The notes under the pieces: model-generated
What the model saw: the letters and a program-made list of their open reading frames with translations, nothing else
What the model was told of the DNA's origin: nothing
Database searches by the model: none
DNA from: Halovulum marinum
GTDB lineage: Bacteria > Pseudomonadota > Alphaproteobacteria > Rhodobacterales > Rhodobacteraceae
DNA length: 64,000 nt
Assembly (NCBI RefSeq): GCF_009697225.1
Contig: NZ_WIND01000007.1
Location: 1-64,000, forward strand
Reading direction: 5' to 3'
Position numbers and translations under genes: made by a program
Part shown: positions 23,875 through 32,284 of the stretch, piece by piece
Numbering within the stretch: the first letter of the stretch is position 1
Layout of the letters: each line of letters starts with the position of its first letter

Positions 23875-25049
23875 GCGCGCCGCTGTCGGTTGCCTTCATG
23901 CCGCTGGTCGACGCCGCGCCGCTGGTCGTCGCGCACGAGATGGGCTTTGCCCGCGAAGAGGGGCTGGCGCTGGAGCTGGTGCGCGCGCCGTCGTGGTCGT
24001 CGGTGCGCGACATGCTGGCGTTCGGCCGCATCGAGGCGGCGCACATGCTTTCGCCGGTGCCGGTGGCGATGGCGTTGGGCATCGGCGGCGTCGCCTCGCC
24101 GATCTCGGCGCTGATGGTGCTGTCGGTGAACGGCACCGTGATCGGCGTGAACGCCCGGCTTGAGGCGCTGTTGCGCGCGGGGGGGCACGGCTTCGGCTTT
24201 GACGACGCCGGTGCCGCCGGCGCGGCGCTGGTCAGGGCGGCCCGCGGCGCACCACTGCGCATCGGCGTGCCGTTCCCGTTCTCGATGCATGCCGAACTGC
24301 TGTACTACTGGCTGTCCGCCTCGGGGATGCCGGCGCCGCAGACCGTCGAGATACACACCGTGCCGCCGCCGCTGATGGCCGACGCCATCGCTGCCGGCGA
24401 GATCGACGCCTTCTGCGTCGGCGAGCCCTGGGGATCCAAGGTGGTCGAGACCGGCGCCGGCGCGCTGCTGCTGCCGGGCCGCGCGATCTGGTCCGCCGCG
24501 CCCGAGAAGGTGCTGGCGGTGCGCTCGGGCTGGGCCGCCGACGAACCGGAACTGACCGCGCGGCTGATGCGCGCGGTGTGGCGCGCCTGCCGCTGGCTGG
24601 GCGAGGGCGGGGCGCGCACCACCGCCGCCGAGATGCTGGCGCGGCCTGCCTACCTGAACCTGTCGCCCGAGATCATCGACCGCGCGCTGACCGGCCGCTT
24701 GACCGTCACCCCGCACGGCGACAGCCGCGAGTGCCGCGGCTTCGTCGCCTTCCACCACGGCGCGGCGAACTATCCCTGGCGCAGCCAGGCGGCGTGGATC
24801 GCGGCACGGATGGCGGCGCGGCTGGGGCTGGAGCGCGCCGCCGCGACCGAGCGCGCGCGCGCCGTGTTCCGCACCGACCTCTACCGCCAGCACCTGCGCG
24901 ATGTCGGCGCGGTGCTGCCCGGCGCGTCGGACAGGCTGGAGGGCGGCATCGCCGCCGGCACCGCGGCCCCGTCCCAGACGGGCCGGCTGATTCTGCGCGA
25001 GAACCTGTTCTTCGACGGGCGCATTTTTGACCTCGGCGAGGCAATCTGA
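23871..25049 (+). CDS. nasS: Nitrate sensor NasS (cytosolic NrtA-like protein)
   Basis: A 392-residue protein related to the nitrate-binding proteins NrtA/CmpA, but with no signal peptide: it starts directly with APLSVAFMPLVDAAPLVVA. That is the known distinction of NasS, which binds nitrate or nitrite in the cytosol and releases NasT. Family segments include GRIEAAHMLSPVPVAMALG, HTVPPPLMADAI and DAFCVGEPWGSKVVE. The start overlaps the nasT stop (ATGA). It closes the regulatory pair just upstream of the leader RNA it controls. Confidence 0.92.
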   Translation: MSAPLSVAFMPLVDAAPLVVAHEMGFAREEGLALELVRAPSWSSVRDMLAFGRIEAAHMLSPVPVAMALGIGGVASPISALMVLSVNGTVIGVNARLEALLRAGGHGFGFDDAGAAGAALVRAARGAPLRIGVPFPFSMHAELLYYWLSASGMPAPQTVEIHTVPPPLMADAIAAGEIDAFCVGEPWGSKVVETGAGALLLPGRAIWSAAPEKVLAVRSGWAADEPELTARLMRAVWRACRWLGEGGARTTAAEMLARPAYLNLSPEIIDRALTGRLTVTPHGDSRECRGFVAFHHGAANYPWRSQAAWIAARMAARLGLERAAATERARAVFRTDLYRQHLRDVGAVLPGASDRLEGGIAAGTAAPSQTGRLILRENLFFDGRIFDLGEAI

Positions 25050-25059
25050 ACAAATTTTG

Positions 25060-25091
25060 TGCACCGCACCCGAAAATTTGGGTGCAGTGCA
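25060..25091. promoter_or_regulatory. Long dyad just after nasS
   Basis: TGCACCGCACCC (25060-25071) and GGGTGCAGTGCA (25080-25091) form a 12-bp inverted repeat with one mismatch and an 8-base A+T-rich centre. No T-run follows, so it is a poor terminator. It may be a protein operator for the nas operon promoter. It does not have NtrC-site spacing. Confidence 0.4.
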
Positions 25092-25158
25092 AAATAATCC
25101 GGCGGAAAAGGCCGCCAAGGTCTTGCCTGCCGGCCGGCGCTGACGCAGTTTGACCCCC

Positions 25159-25219
25159 GAGAGCAATGGCGCTCTCACCGAATTCACCCACGACAGGGCG
25201 ATCCGAGCAAAGCCGCTCG
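25159..25219 (+). promoter_or_regulatory. ANTAR-type two-hexaloop leader RNA (NasT target)
   Basis: Two hairpins carry six-base loops with A at position 1 and G at position 4, the determinants recognised by ANTAR proteins. P1 is GAGAGC-AATGGC-GCTCTC at 25159-25176. P2 is CGAGC-AAAGCC-GCTCG at 25204-25219. They are 27 bases apart. The 3' half of P2 (25211-25219) is also the 5' arm of the following terminator, so P2 and terminator cannot form together. NasT binding should therefore allow read-through into nrtA. Confidence 0.85.
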
Positions 25220-25265
25220 ACCCGGTTCCGCGACATGCGCGGGGCAAGGTCGCGCGGCTTTTTTT
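25211..25265 (+). terminator. Regulated intrinsic terminator in the nas leader
   Basis: AGCCGCTCGACC (25211-25222) pairs with GGTCGCGCGGCT (25248-25259) with one mismatch, enclosing a small CCGCG/CGCGG hairpin. Seven T follow at 25259-25265. It ends 46 bases before nrtA and overlaps the ANTAR P2 hairpin. Confidence 0.88.
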
Positions 25266-25311
25266 GTGTTCAGCGACGCCTTCGCGGCGTCGACGGAAGG
25301 GGAAAGACCCT

Positions 25312-26679
25312 ATGAAGACACCTCTGACCGGCGCCGTGCTTGCGGCCCTCCTGACCTCCACCGCCGCGGCCGAGATGCTGGAGCTGGAGAAGGACGAGCT
25401 GACCCTCGGTTTCATCAAGCTGACCGACATGGCGCCGCTGGCCGTGGCCTACGAACAGGGATACTTCCTGGACGAGGGGCTGTTCGTCACGCTCGAGGCG
25501 CAGGCGAACTGGAAGGTGCTGCTGGACGGCGTCATCGACGGCACCCTCGACGGCGCGCACATGCTGGCCGGCCAGCCGCTGGCCGCGACCATCGGCTACG
25601 GCACCGAGGCGCACATCGTCACGCCCTTCTCGATGGACCTGAACGGCAACGGCATCACCGTGTCGAACGAGGTCTGGGAGGCGATGAAGCCCAACATCCC
25701 CACCACCGCCGACGGCCTGCCGCAGCACCCGATCTCGGCCGAGGCGCTGGCGCCTGTGGTCGAGACGTACCGCGCCGAGGGCAGGGCCTTCAACATGGGC
25801 ATGGTGTTCCCGGTCTCGACCCACAATTACGAGCTGCGCTACTGGCTGGCCGCCGGCGGGCTGAACCCGGGCTACTACAGCCCCGACAACATCACCGGCC
25901 AGATCGGCGCCGACGTTTATCTGTCGGTGACGCCGCCGCCGCAGATGCCCGCCACGCTCGAGGCCGGCACGATCCACGGGTACAGCGTGGGCGAGCCGTG
26001 GAACCAGCAGGCGGTGTTCAAGGGCATCGGCGTGCCGGTGATCACCGACTACGAGCTGTGGAAGAACAACCCCGAGAAGGTGTTCGGCATCACCGCCGAG
26101 TTTGCCGAACAGTACCCGAACACCACGCTGGCGCTGACCAAGGCGCTGATCCGCGCCGCGATCTGGCTGGACGAGAACGACAACGCCAACCGGATGGAGG
26201 CGGTCGAGATCCTCAGCCGCTCCGAATACGTCGGCGCGGATGCCGAGGTGATCGCCAACTCGATGACCGGGACCTTCGAATACGAGAAGGGCGACACCCG
26301 CGACGTGCCGGACTTCAACGTGTTCTTCCGCTACAACGCCACCTATCCGTTCTACTCGGACGCCATCTGGTACCTGACGCAGATGCGCCGCTGGGGCCAG
26401 ATCGCCGAGGCCAGACCCGACAGCTGGTACGATGACGTCGCCCGCTCCGTCTACCGCCCGGACATCTACCTTCAGGCCGCGCGCCTGCTGGTGGACGAGG
26501 AACTGGCGAACGCGCCCGACTTCCCCTGGGACAGCGACGGCTACAAGGCGCCGACCCCGCCCGAGGACATCATCGACGGCGTTCCCTACGACGGCCGCCA
26601 GCCCAACGCCTATCTCGACAGCCTTCCCATCGGACTGAAGGGCGACCAGCGCGTGGTCGGCTCGGAAGTGCAGGGCTGA
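25312..26679 (+). CDS. nrtA: Nitrate/nitrite ABC transporter periplasmic binding protein
   Basis: A 455-residue exported NrtA/NasF-type protein. The signal peptide is about residues 1-20 (cleavage after STAAA). The mature domain has [40 protein letters not shown] and [13 protein letters not shown], typical of nitrate-binding proteins and parallel to NasS. It supplies nitrate to the NrtB/NrtCD complex. ATG 25312 follows GGAAGGGGAAAG. It is the first gene after the leader terminator and so fully subject to NasT control. A hairpin follows it. Confidence 0.92.
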   Translation: MKTPLTGAVLAALLTSTAAAEMLELEKDELTLGFIKLTDMAPLAVAYEQGYFLDEGLFVTLEAQANWKVLLDGVIDGTLDGAHMLAGQPLAATIGYGTEAHIVTPFSMDLNGNGITVSNEVWEAMKPNIPTTADGLPQHPISAEALAPVVETYRAEGRAFNMGMVFPVSTHNYELRYWLAAGGLNPGYYSPDNITGQIGADVYLSVTPPPQMPATLEAGTIHGYSVGEPWNQQAVFKGIGVPVITDYELWKNNPEKVFGITAEFAEQYPNTTLALTKALIRAAIWLDENDNANRMEAVEILSRSEYVGADAEVIANSMTGTFEYEKGDTRDVPDFNVFFRYNATYPFYSDAIWYLTQMRRWGQIAEARPDSWYDDVARSVYRPDIYLQAARLLVDEELANAPDFPWDSDGYKAPTPPEDIIDGVPYDGRQPNAYLDSLPIGLKGDQRVVGSEVQG

Positions 26680-26691
26680 CCCCGCGCCGCC

Positions 26692-26713
26692 GGCGCCCCG
26701 GCGACGGGGCGCC
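26692..26713 (+). promoter_or_regulatory. Intergenic hairpin after nrtA
   Basis: A perfect 9-bp stem GGCGCCCCG / CGGGGCGCC with a GCGA tetraloop lies 13 bases after the nrtA stop. No T-run follows. It probably protects the nrtA message or damps downstream expression. Confidence 0.6.
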
Positions 26714-26749
26714 GCACAGGCAGATCGAACAGTCGCGAGAGATCCACCC

Positions 26750-27832
26750 ATGACCGCCATAGACCCGACAACCCAGGCCGCCGCCGCCCGCGAGGCGCGC
26801 CGCGCCGCCTGGTTCACCCGCATCAACAAGGCCGACCGCTGGTTCAGCGTTCTGGGCCTGTCCTGGCTCACCCCGGCGCTGAAGGCCGCCGCCGGCGACA
26901 ATCCCCGCGCGCAGATGCGCGACGTCTGGCGCCTGCTGGGCGTGCCGCTGCTGGCCATCGCCGGGTTCCTGCTGCTGTGGGCGTCGCTGGCGCCGAAGGT
27001 CGAAACCTCGCTGGGTGCGATCCCCGGACCGGGTCAGGTGTGGGCCGAGGCGGTGAACCTGCACCAGGACGCCGCCGACAAGGCCGCGAAACAGGCGCGG
27101 TTCAGCGAGCAGGTCGAAACCCGCAACCAGCGCCTGATCGAGGCCGGCAAGGCCGACCGGGTCAAGCAGATCGCCTTCACCGGCGCGCCGTCCTACTACG
27201 AGCAGATCTGGACCTCGATCGTCACCGTGTTCTTCGGTTTCGCCGTGGCGACGCTGGTCGCGGTGCCGCTGGGGATTCTGGCCGGGCTGTCGCCCACGGC
27301 GAACGCGGCGCTAAACCCGCTGATCCAGATCTTCAAGCCGGTCTCGCCGCTGGCGTGGCTGCCGATCGTGACCATGGTGGTGTCGGCGGTCTACGCGACC
27401 AACGACGGGTTCTTCGCGAAAAGCTTCCTGACCTCGGCGATCACGGTGACGCTGTGCTCGATGTGGCCGACGCTGATCAACACCGCGCTGGGCGTCGCCT
27501 CGATCGACAAGGACCTGGTGAACGTCTCGAAGGTGCTGAAGATGGGCACCTGGACCAAGATCACCAAGCTGGTGCTGCCTTCGGCGCTGCCGCTGATCTT
27601 CACCGGCCTGCGGCTGAGCCTCGGCGTCGGCTGGATGGTGCTGATCGCCGCCGAGATGCTGGCGCAGAACCCGGGCCTGGGCAAGTTCGTCTGGGACGAG
27701 TTCCAGAACGGCAGCTCGCAGTCGCTGGCCAAGATCATGGTGGCGGTGTTCACCATCGGCATCATCGGCTTCCTGCTGGACCGGCTGATGTTCGCGATCC
27801 AGGCCGCCTTCACCTTCACCAACAACCGCTGA
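26750..27832 (+). CDS. nrtB: Nitrate ABC transporter permease
   Basis: A 360-residue NtrB-type permease. An N-terminal helix (about 62-82) is separated by a charged periplasmic segment (about 100-135) from a five- to six-helix BPD_transp_1 domain. The EAA-type loop is SIDKDLVNVSKVLKMGTWTKITKLVLPSALPLI. It forms the channel as a dimer with the fused ATPase encoded next, seven bases downstream. ATG 26750 lies behind a short spacer with no other good start. Confidence 0.92.
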   Translation: MTAIDPTTQAAAAREARRAAWFTRINKADRWFSVLGLSWLTPALKAAAGDNPRAQMRDVWRLLGVPLLAIAGFLLLWASLAPKVETSLGAIPGPGQVWAEAVNLHQDAADKAAKQARFSEQVETRNQRLIEAGKADRVKQIAFTGAPSYYEQIWTSIVTVFFGFAVATLVAVPLGILAGLSPTANAALNPLIQIFKPVSPLAWLPIVTMVVSAVYATNDGFFAKSFLTSAITVTLCSMWPTLINTALGVASIDKDLVNVSKVLKMGTWTKITKLVLPSALPLIFTGLRLSLGVGWMVLIAAEMLAQNPGLGKFVWDEFQNGSSQSLAKIMVAVFTIGIIGFLLDRLMFAIQAAFTFTNNR

Positions 27833-27839
27833 GGGCATC

Positions 27840-29519
27840 ATGGGCATCCTGACCTTCAAATCCGTCAGCAAGGGCTTCGGCGAGGGGCTCGACCGCGCCG
27901 AGGTGCTGAAAGACATCGACCTGGACGTGGCCGAGGGCGAGTTCGTCGCCATCCTGGGCTTCTCGGGCACCGGCAAGTCCACGCTGATGAACCTGATGGC
28001 GGGACTGGAACGCCCCGACGCCGGGCAGGTGCTGTTCCGTGGCCGGCCCGTCGACGGGCCGGGCCGCGAGCGGGGGCTGGTGTTCCAGAGCTACAGCCTG
28101 ATGCCGTGGCTGACGGTGCAGGGCAACGTCATGCTGGCCGTCGACGCGGTGTTCCCGAAACTGTCGAAACCCGAGCGGCAGAAGAAGGCCGCGCATTACA
28201 TCGACATGGTGGGCCTCGGCCATGCCGCCCACCGGCGCCCGGCGGAACTGTCGGGGGGCATGCGGCAGCGCGTCTCGGTTGCCCGGGCGCTGGCGATGGA
28301 CCCTGAGGTGCTGCTGCTGGACGAGCCGCTGTCCGCGCTCGATGCGCTGACCCGCGCCAACCTCGCCGACGAGATCCTGCAGATCTGGGAGGCCGACCGC
28401 AAGACCTGCGTGCTGATCACCAACGACGTGGACGAGGCGATCCTGCTGGCCGACCGCATCGTGCCGCTGAACCCGGACGGCACGCTGGGCGAGGCGTTCA
28501 CCGTGGCACTGCCGCGCCCCCGCGATCGTGCGGCGATGAACCACGACGAGGCGTTCAAGGCGCTGCGGGCGCGCGTCACCGGCTACCTGATGGATGTCGG
28601 CATCGAGGCCAAGGTCGAAGGCACGCGGCAACTGCCCGACGTGACCCCGATCCACCGCATACCGGCTGCGGTAGCCCGCGCGCAGGACAGCGTGCTGGAC
28701 GAGCGCTACCTGGAGTTTTCGCAGCTTCACAAGATCTATCCGACGCCGAACGGCCCGCTGACCGTGGTCGAGGATTTCGACGTGAAGGTGAAGAAGGGCG
28801 AGTTCATCTCGCTGATCGGCCATTCGGGCTGCGGCAAGTCCACCGTGCTGACGATGGCGGCGGGGCTGAACGCGATCTCGCAGGGCGGCATCATCCTCGA
28901 CGGGCGCGAGGTGGTCGGCGCCGATCCCGAGCGCGCGGTGGTGTTCCAGTCGCCCTCGCTGTTTCCCTGGCTCACTGCGAAGGAGAACGTCGCCGTGGGC
29001 GTCGACCGGGTCTACCCCAGGGCCAGCCAGGCCGAGCGGCAGGATGTGGTCGAGTACTACCTTGAACGCGTGGGCCTTGCGGATGCGATGGACCGCCCGG
29101 CGGCGGATCTGTCGAACGGCATGCGCCAGCGGGTGGGGATCGCGCGGGCCTTCGCCCTGTCCCCCAAGCTGCTGCTGCTGGACGAGCCGTTCGGCATGCT
29201 CGACAGCCTCACGCGCTGGGAATTGCAGGAAGTCCTGATGGAGGTCTGGTCGCGCACCAAGGTCACCGCGGTCTGCGTCACCCACGACGTCGACGAGGCG
29301 ATCCTGCTGGCCGACCGGGTGGTGATGATGACCAACGGGCCGCGTGCCACCATCGGCAAGATCACCGAGGTGAACCTGCCGCGCCCGCGCACCCGCAAGG
29401 CGTTGCTGGAGCATCCTGACTACTACAAGTACCGGCAGGAAGTACTCGATTTCCTTGAAGAATATGAGCGCGGCGCCAGCCCGAAGCCAAGGGCTTCGGC
29501 GGCCATTGCAGCGGAGTGA
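27840..29519 (+). CDS. Nitrate ABC transporter ATPase with two fused nucleotide-binding domains
   Basis: A 559-residue protein carrying two complete ABC domains (about 3-265 and 288-545), combining the jobs of NrtC and NrtD. NBD1 has Walker A GFSGTGKST (40-48), signature LSGGMRQR and Walker B LLLDEPLSALD, but its switch position reads LITNDVDEA, asparagine instead of histidine. NBD2 has Walker A GHSGCGKST (from about 327), signature LSNGMRQR and an intact VTHDVDEA. The site using NBD1 Walker A with the NBD2 signature is therefore degenerate, while the other is canonical. It lacks the NrtA-like C-terminal domain of cyanobacterial NrtC. Gene spacing to nrtB is seven bases and to nirB three. Confidence 0.9.
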   Translation: MGILTFKSVSKGFGEGLDRAEVLKDIDLDVAEGEFVAILGFSGTGKSTLMNLMAGLERPDAGQVLFRGRPVDGPGRERGLVFQSYSLMPWLTVQGNVMLAVDAVFPKLSKPERQKKAAHYIDMVGLGHAAHRRPAELSGGMRQRVSVARALAMDPEVLLLDEPLSALDALTRANLADEILQIWEADRKTCVLITNDVDEAILLADRIVPLNPDGTLGEAFTVALPRPRDRAAMNHDEAFKALRARVTGYLMDVGIEAKVEGTRQLPDVTPIHRIPAAVARAQDSVLDERYLEFSQLHKIYPTPNGPLTVVEDFDVKVKKGEFISLIGHSGCGKSTVLTMAAGLNAISQGGIILDGREVVGADPERAVVFQSPSLFPWLTAKENVAVGVDRVYPRASQAERQDVVEYYLERVGLADAMDRPAADLSNGMRQRVGIARAFALSPKLLLLDEPFGMLDSLTRWELQEVLMEVWSRTKVTAVCVTHDVDEAILLADRVVMMTNGPRATIGKITEVNLPRPRTRKALLEHPDYYKYRQEVLDFLEEYERGASPKPRASAAIAAE

Positions 29520-29522
29520 GCC

Positions 29523-31958
29523 ATGACCAACAGACTTGTCATCATCGGCGCCGGCATGGCCTCGGGCCGGGTCATCGAACATCTGCACGAGACCGATCCG
29601 GGCGGCTGGGACATCACCCTGTTCAACGCCGAGGCGCGGGGCAATTACAACCGCATCATGCTGTCCCCGGTGCTGTCGGGCGAAAAGACCTACGACGACA
29701 TCGTCACCCATGACGACGCCTGGTACGCCGAGCGGCACATCACCTGCCGGTTTGGCGAGCATGTCACTGCCATCGACCGGACGCGCAAGGTCGTCACCGG
29801 TCAGAACGGCGAGGTGGCCTATGACAAGCTGCTGATCGCCACCGGCTCGGCCCCGTTCATCATCCCTATCGAGGGGCGGGATCTGCCGGGCGTGATCACC
29901 TATCGCGATCTGGACGACACCAACGCGATGATCGCGGCGGCAGCGAAGGGCGGCAAGGCCGTGGTCATCGGCGGCGGGCTGCTGGGGCTGGAGGCTGCGG
30001 CCGGCCTGTCCTCGCGCGGGATGGACGTCACGGTGCTGCACCTGGTCGGCCACCTGATGGAGCGGCAGCTGGATGAGACCGCCGGATACCTGCTGAAGAA
30101 GGATCTGGAGCGGCGGGGCATCACGGTGAAGACCGGTGCCTCGACTGCCGCGATCCTGGGCAAGGACCGGGCCGAGGCCGTACTGCTTCAGGACAAGTCG
30201 GTGCTTGGCGCGGACCTTGTCGTATTGGCCGTAGGCATTCGCCCGGAGACCCGGCTGGCCACCGATGCCGGGCTGGATGTCGCGCGCGGCATCGAAGTGT
30301 CCGCTCAGATGGTCACCTCGGACCCGGATATCCTGGCGGTCGGCGAGTGCGTCGAGCTTGACGGGCAGTTGTTCGGCCTCGTCGCGCCGCTCTACGATCA
30401 GGCGAAGGTCGCCGCCGCCACGCTGATGGGACAGGGCGCCGCCTTCGTCAACCGCGAGACGGCGACCAAGCTGAAGGTCACCGGCTGCGATCTGTTCTCG
30501 GCCGGAGATTTCGCCGATGGCGACGATCGCGAGGACATCGTGTTCCGCGACCCGGCGCGCGGCGTCTACAAGCGGCTGGTGCTGCAGGGCGACCGGCTGA
30601 TCGGCGCGGTGATGTACGGCGACACCGCCGACGGCGGCTGGTTCCACGGGCTGATCAAGGACGGCGCCGACGTCTCCGAAATGCGCGACACCCTGATCTT
30701 CGGGCCTGCCTTTCAGGGGGGGCGCGCGCTGGACCCTATGGCGGCCGTTGCAGCCTTACCGGCTGACGCAGAGATCTGCGGCTGCAACGGCGTGTGCAAG
30801 GGCCGGATCACCCGCGCGATCGAGGGCGGGGCGGACACGCTGGACGACGTGCGTGCGCAGACCAAGGCGTCCTCGTCCTGCGGCACCTGCACCGGCCTGG
30901 TCGAGCAGCTTCTGGCGGTCACGCTGGGCGATGCGTTCGACATGGACACGCCCAAGCCGATCTGCGCCTGCACCGATTTGACCCACGAGGATGTCCGTCG
31001 CCTGATCAAGGCGCAGGAACTGAAATCCCAGCCCGCCGTCTGGCAGGAACTGGGCTGGACCACACCGAACGGCTGCCATGTCTGCCGCCCGGCGATCAAC
31101 TTCTACCTGCTGGCGGACTGGCCGGTGGAGTATCAGGACGATCCGCAGTCGCGCTTCGTGAACGAGCGCAACCACGCCAACATCCAGAAGGACGGCACCT
31201 ATTCGGTGGTGCCGCGCATGTGGGGCGGGCTGACCAGCGCGACTGAATTGCGCGCCATCGCCGACGCGGCCGAGAAATACGACGTGCCCACGGTCAAGGT
31301 CACCGGCGGCCAGCGCATCGACCTGCTGGGCGTGCGCAAGGAGGATCTGCCGGCGATGTGGGCGGATCTGGGCAAGGCGGGTCTGGTCTCGGGTCACGCC
31401 TATTCCAAGGGCCTGCGTACGGTGAAGACCTGCGTCGGCACCGACCATTGCCGCTTCGGCACGCAGGATTCGACCGGGCTGGGCGTGAAGCTGGAACAGC
31501 GGCTCTGGGGCTCGTGGACGCCGCACAAGGTCAAGATGGCGGTGTCCGGCTGCCCGAGGAACTGCGCCGAGGCGACCTGCAAGGATGTCGGCATCGTCTG
31601 CGTCGACAGCGGCTACGAGATCGGCGTCGGCGGCGCGGCGGGCATGGACCTGCGGCTGACCGAACCGCTGGTGAAGGTCGAGACCGAGGCCGAGGCGATG
31701 GAATACACCGTCGCCTTCGTCCAGCTCTACCGCGAGAACGCCAGGTACCTCGACCGCCCCTACAAGTGGATCGCCAGGGTCGGGCTGGACTGGGTGCGCG
31801 ACAGGCTGGCCGACGCGGCCGAGCGTCGGCGGCTGGTCGCAGCGTTCGACCTGAGCCAGACGATCTATCAGAAGGATCCCTGGGCCGAGCGGGCCGACGA
31901 GGACGCCGCGCGCGCCTTCGCGCCGCTGGCCGACCTGACGCTGGAGGCCGCGGAATGA
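29523..31958 (+). CDS. nirB: Assimilatory nitrite reductase [NAD(P)H] large subunit
   Basis: An 811-residue cytosolic enzyme that reduces nitrite to ammonium. The N-terminal FAD/NAD(P)H pyridine-nucleotide reductase part (about 1-390) has VIIGAGMASG and VVIGGGLLGLEAA. A BFD-like [2Fe-2S] domain starts at ICGCNGVC (C419 onward), with a further cysteine-rich segment ICACTDLTHEDV (about 481). The siroheme/[4Fe-4S] part has the full ligand set C637 and C643 (CVGTDHCRFGTQDS) and C677 and C681 (SGCPRNCAEATCKD). It lies three bases after the transporter ATPase and overlaps nirD (ATGA). Siroheme is probably made by cysG at the operon end. Confidence 0.95.
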   Translation: MTNRLVIIGAGMASGRVIEHLHETDPGGWDITLFNAEARGNYNRIMLSPVLSGEKTYDDIVTHDDAWYAERHITCRFGEHVTAIDRTRKVVTGQNGEVAYDKLLIATGSAPFIIPIEGRDLPGVITYRDLDDTNAMIAAAAKGGKAVVIGGGLLGLEAAAGLSSRGMDVTVLHLVGHLMERQLDETAGYLLKKDLERRGITVKTGASTAAILGKDRAEAVLLQDKSVLGADLVVLAVGIRPETRLATDAGLDVARGIEVSAQMVTSDPDILAVGECVELDGQLFGLVAPLYDQAKVAAATLMGQGAAFVNRETATKLKVTGCDLFSAGDFADGDDREDIVFRDPARGVYKRLVLQGDRLIGAVMYGDTADGGWFHGLIKDGADVSEMRDTLIFGPAFQGGRALDPMAAVAALPADAEICGCNGVCKGRITRAIEGGADTLDDVRAQTKASSSCGTCTGLVEQLLAVTLGDAFDMDTPKPICACTDLTHEDVRRLIKAQELKSQPAVWQELGWTTPNGCHVCRPAINFYLLADWPVEYQDDPQSRFVNERNHANIQKDGTYSVVPRMWGGLTSATELRAIADAAEKYDVPTVKVTGGQRIDLLGVRKEDLPAMWADLGKAGLVSGHAYSKGLRTVKTCVGTDHCRFGTQDSTGLGVKLEQRLWGSWTPHKVKMAVSGCPRNCAEATCKDVGIVCVDSGYEIGVGGAAGMDLRLTEPLVKVETEAEAMEYTVAFVQLYRENARYLDRPYKWIARVGLDWVRDRLADAAERRRLVAAFDLSQTIYQKDPWAERADEDAARAFAPLADLTLEAAE

Positions 31959-32284
31959 GCTGGATCGACATTGGCGCCCTGAACGACATCCCGCTGCGCG
32001 GCGCGCGGCGGGTGAAGACGCCGCTGGGCTGCATCGCCGTGTTCCGCACGGACGAGGCCGAGGTGTTCGCTACCGCGAACGCCTGCCCGCACAAGGGCGG
32101 CCCGCTGTCCGAGGGCATCGTGCACGGTCGCAAGGTGACCTGCCCGCTGCACAACTGGGTGTTCGACCTGGAAACCGGCGAGGCGCAGGGCGCGGACGAG
32201 GGCCGCATCGCCACCTACCCGCTGCGCGTCGAGGGCGGCCGGCTGCTGCTCGACCCGGCGGTGCTGGGGCGCAGGGCGGCGTGA
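31955..32284 (+). CDS. nirD: Nitrite reductase small subunit, Rieske-type
   Basis: A 109-residue Rieske [2Fe-2S] protein working with NirB. Both ligand pairs are present: C44-P-H46 in CPHKGGPL and C63-P-L-H66 in CPLHNWVFD. Some NirD proteins, such as that of E. coli, lack these ligands, so this one likely carries a cluster. The start overlaps the nirB stop (ATGA) and the end overlaps the nasA start. Confidence 0.93.
   Translation: MSWIDIGALNDIPLRGARRVKTPLGCIAVFRTDEAEVFATANACPHKGGPLSEGIVHGRKVTCPLHNWVFDLETGEAQGADEGRIATYPLRVEGGRLLLDPAVLGRRAA

Noticed and set aside
25060-25091. NtrC site or terminator for nasTS
   Set aside because: Half-site spacing does not fit NtrC, no GG-N10-GC sigma54 promoter is beside it, and no T-run follows.
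27816-30647. 943-codon open frame on the minus strand
   Set aside because: Antisense to the nitrate ATPase and nirB; composition is His/Arg/Gly-rich with no domain, typical of GC-rich shadow frames.
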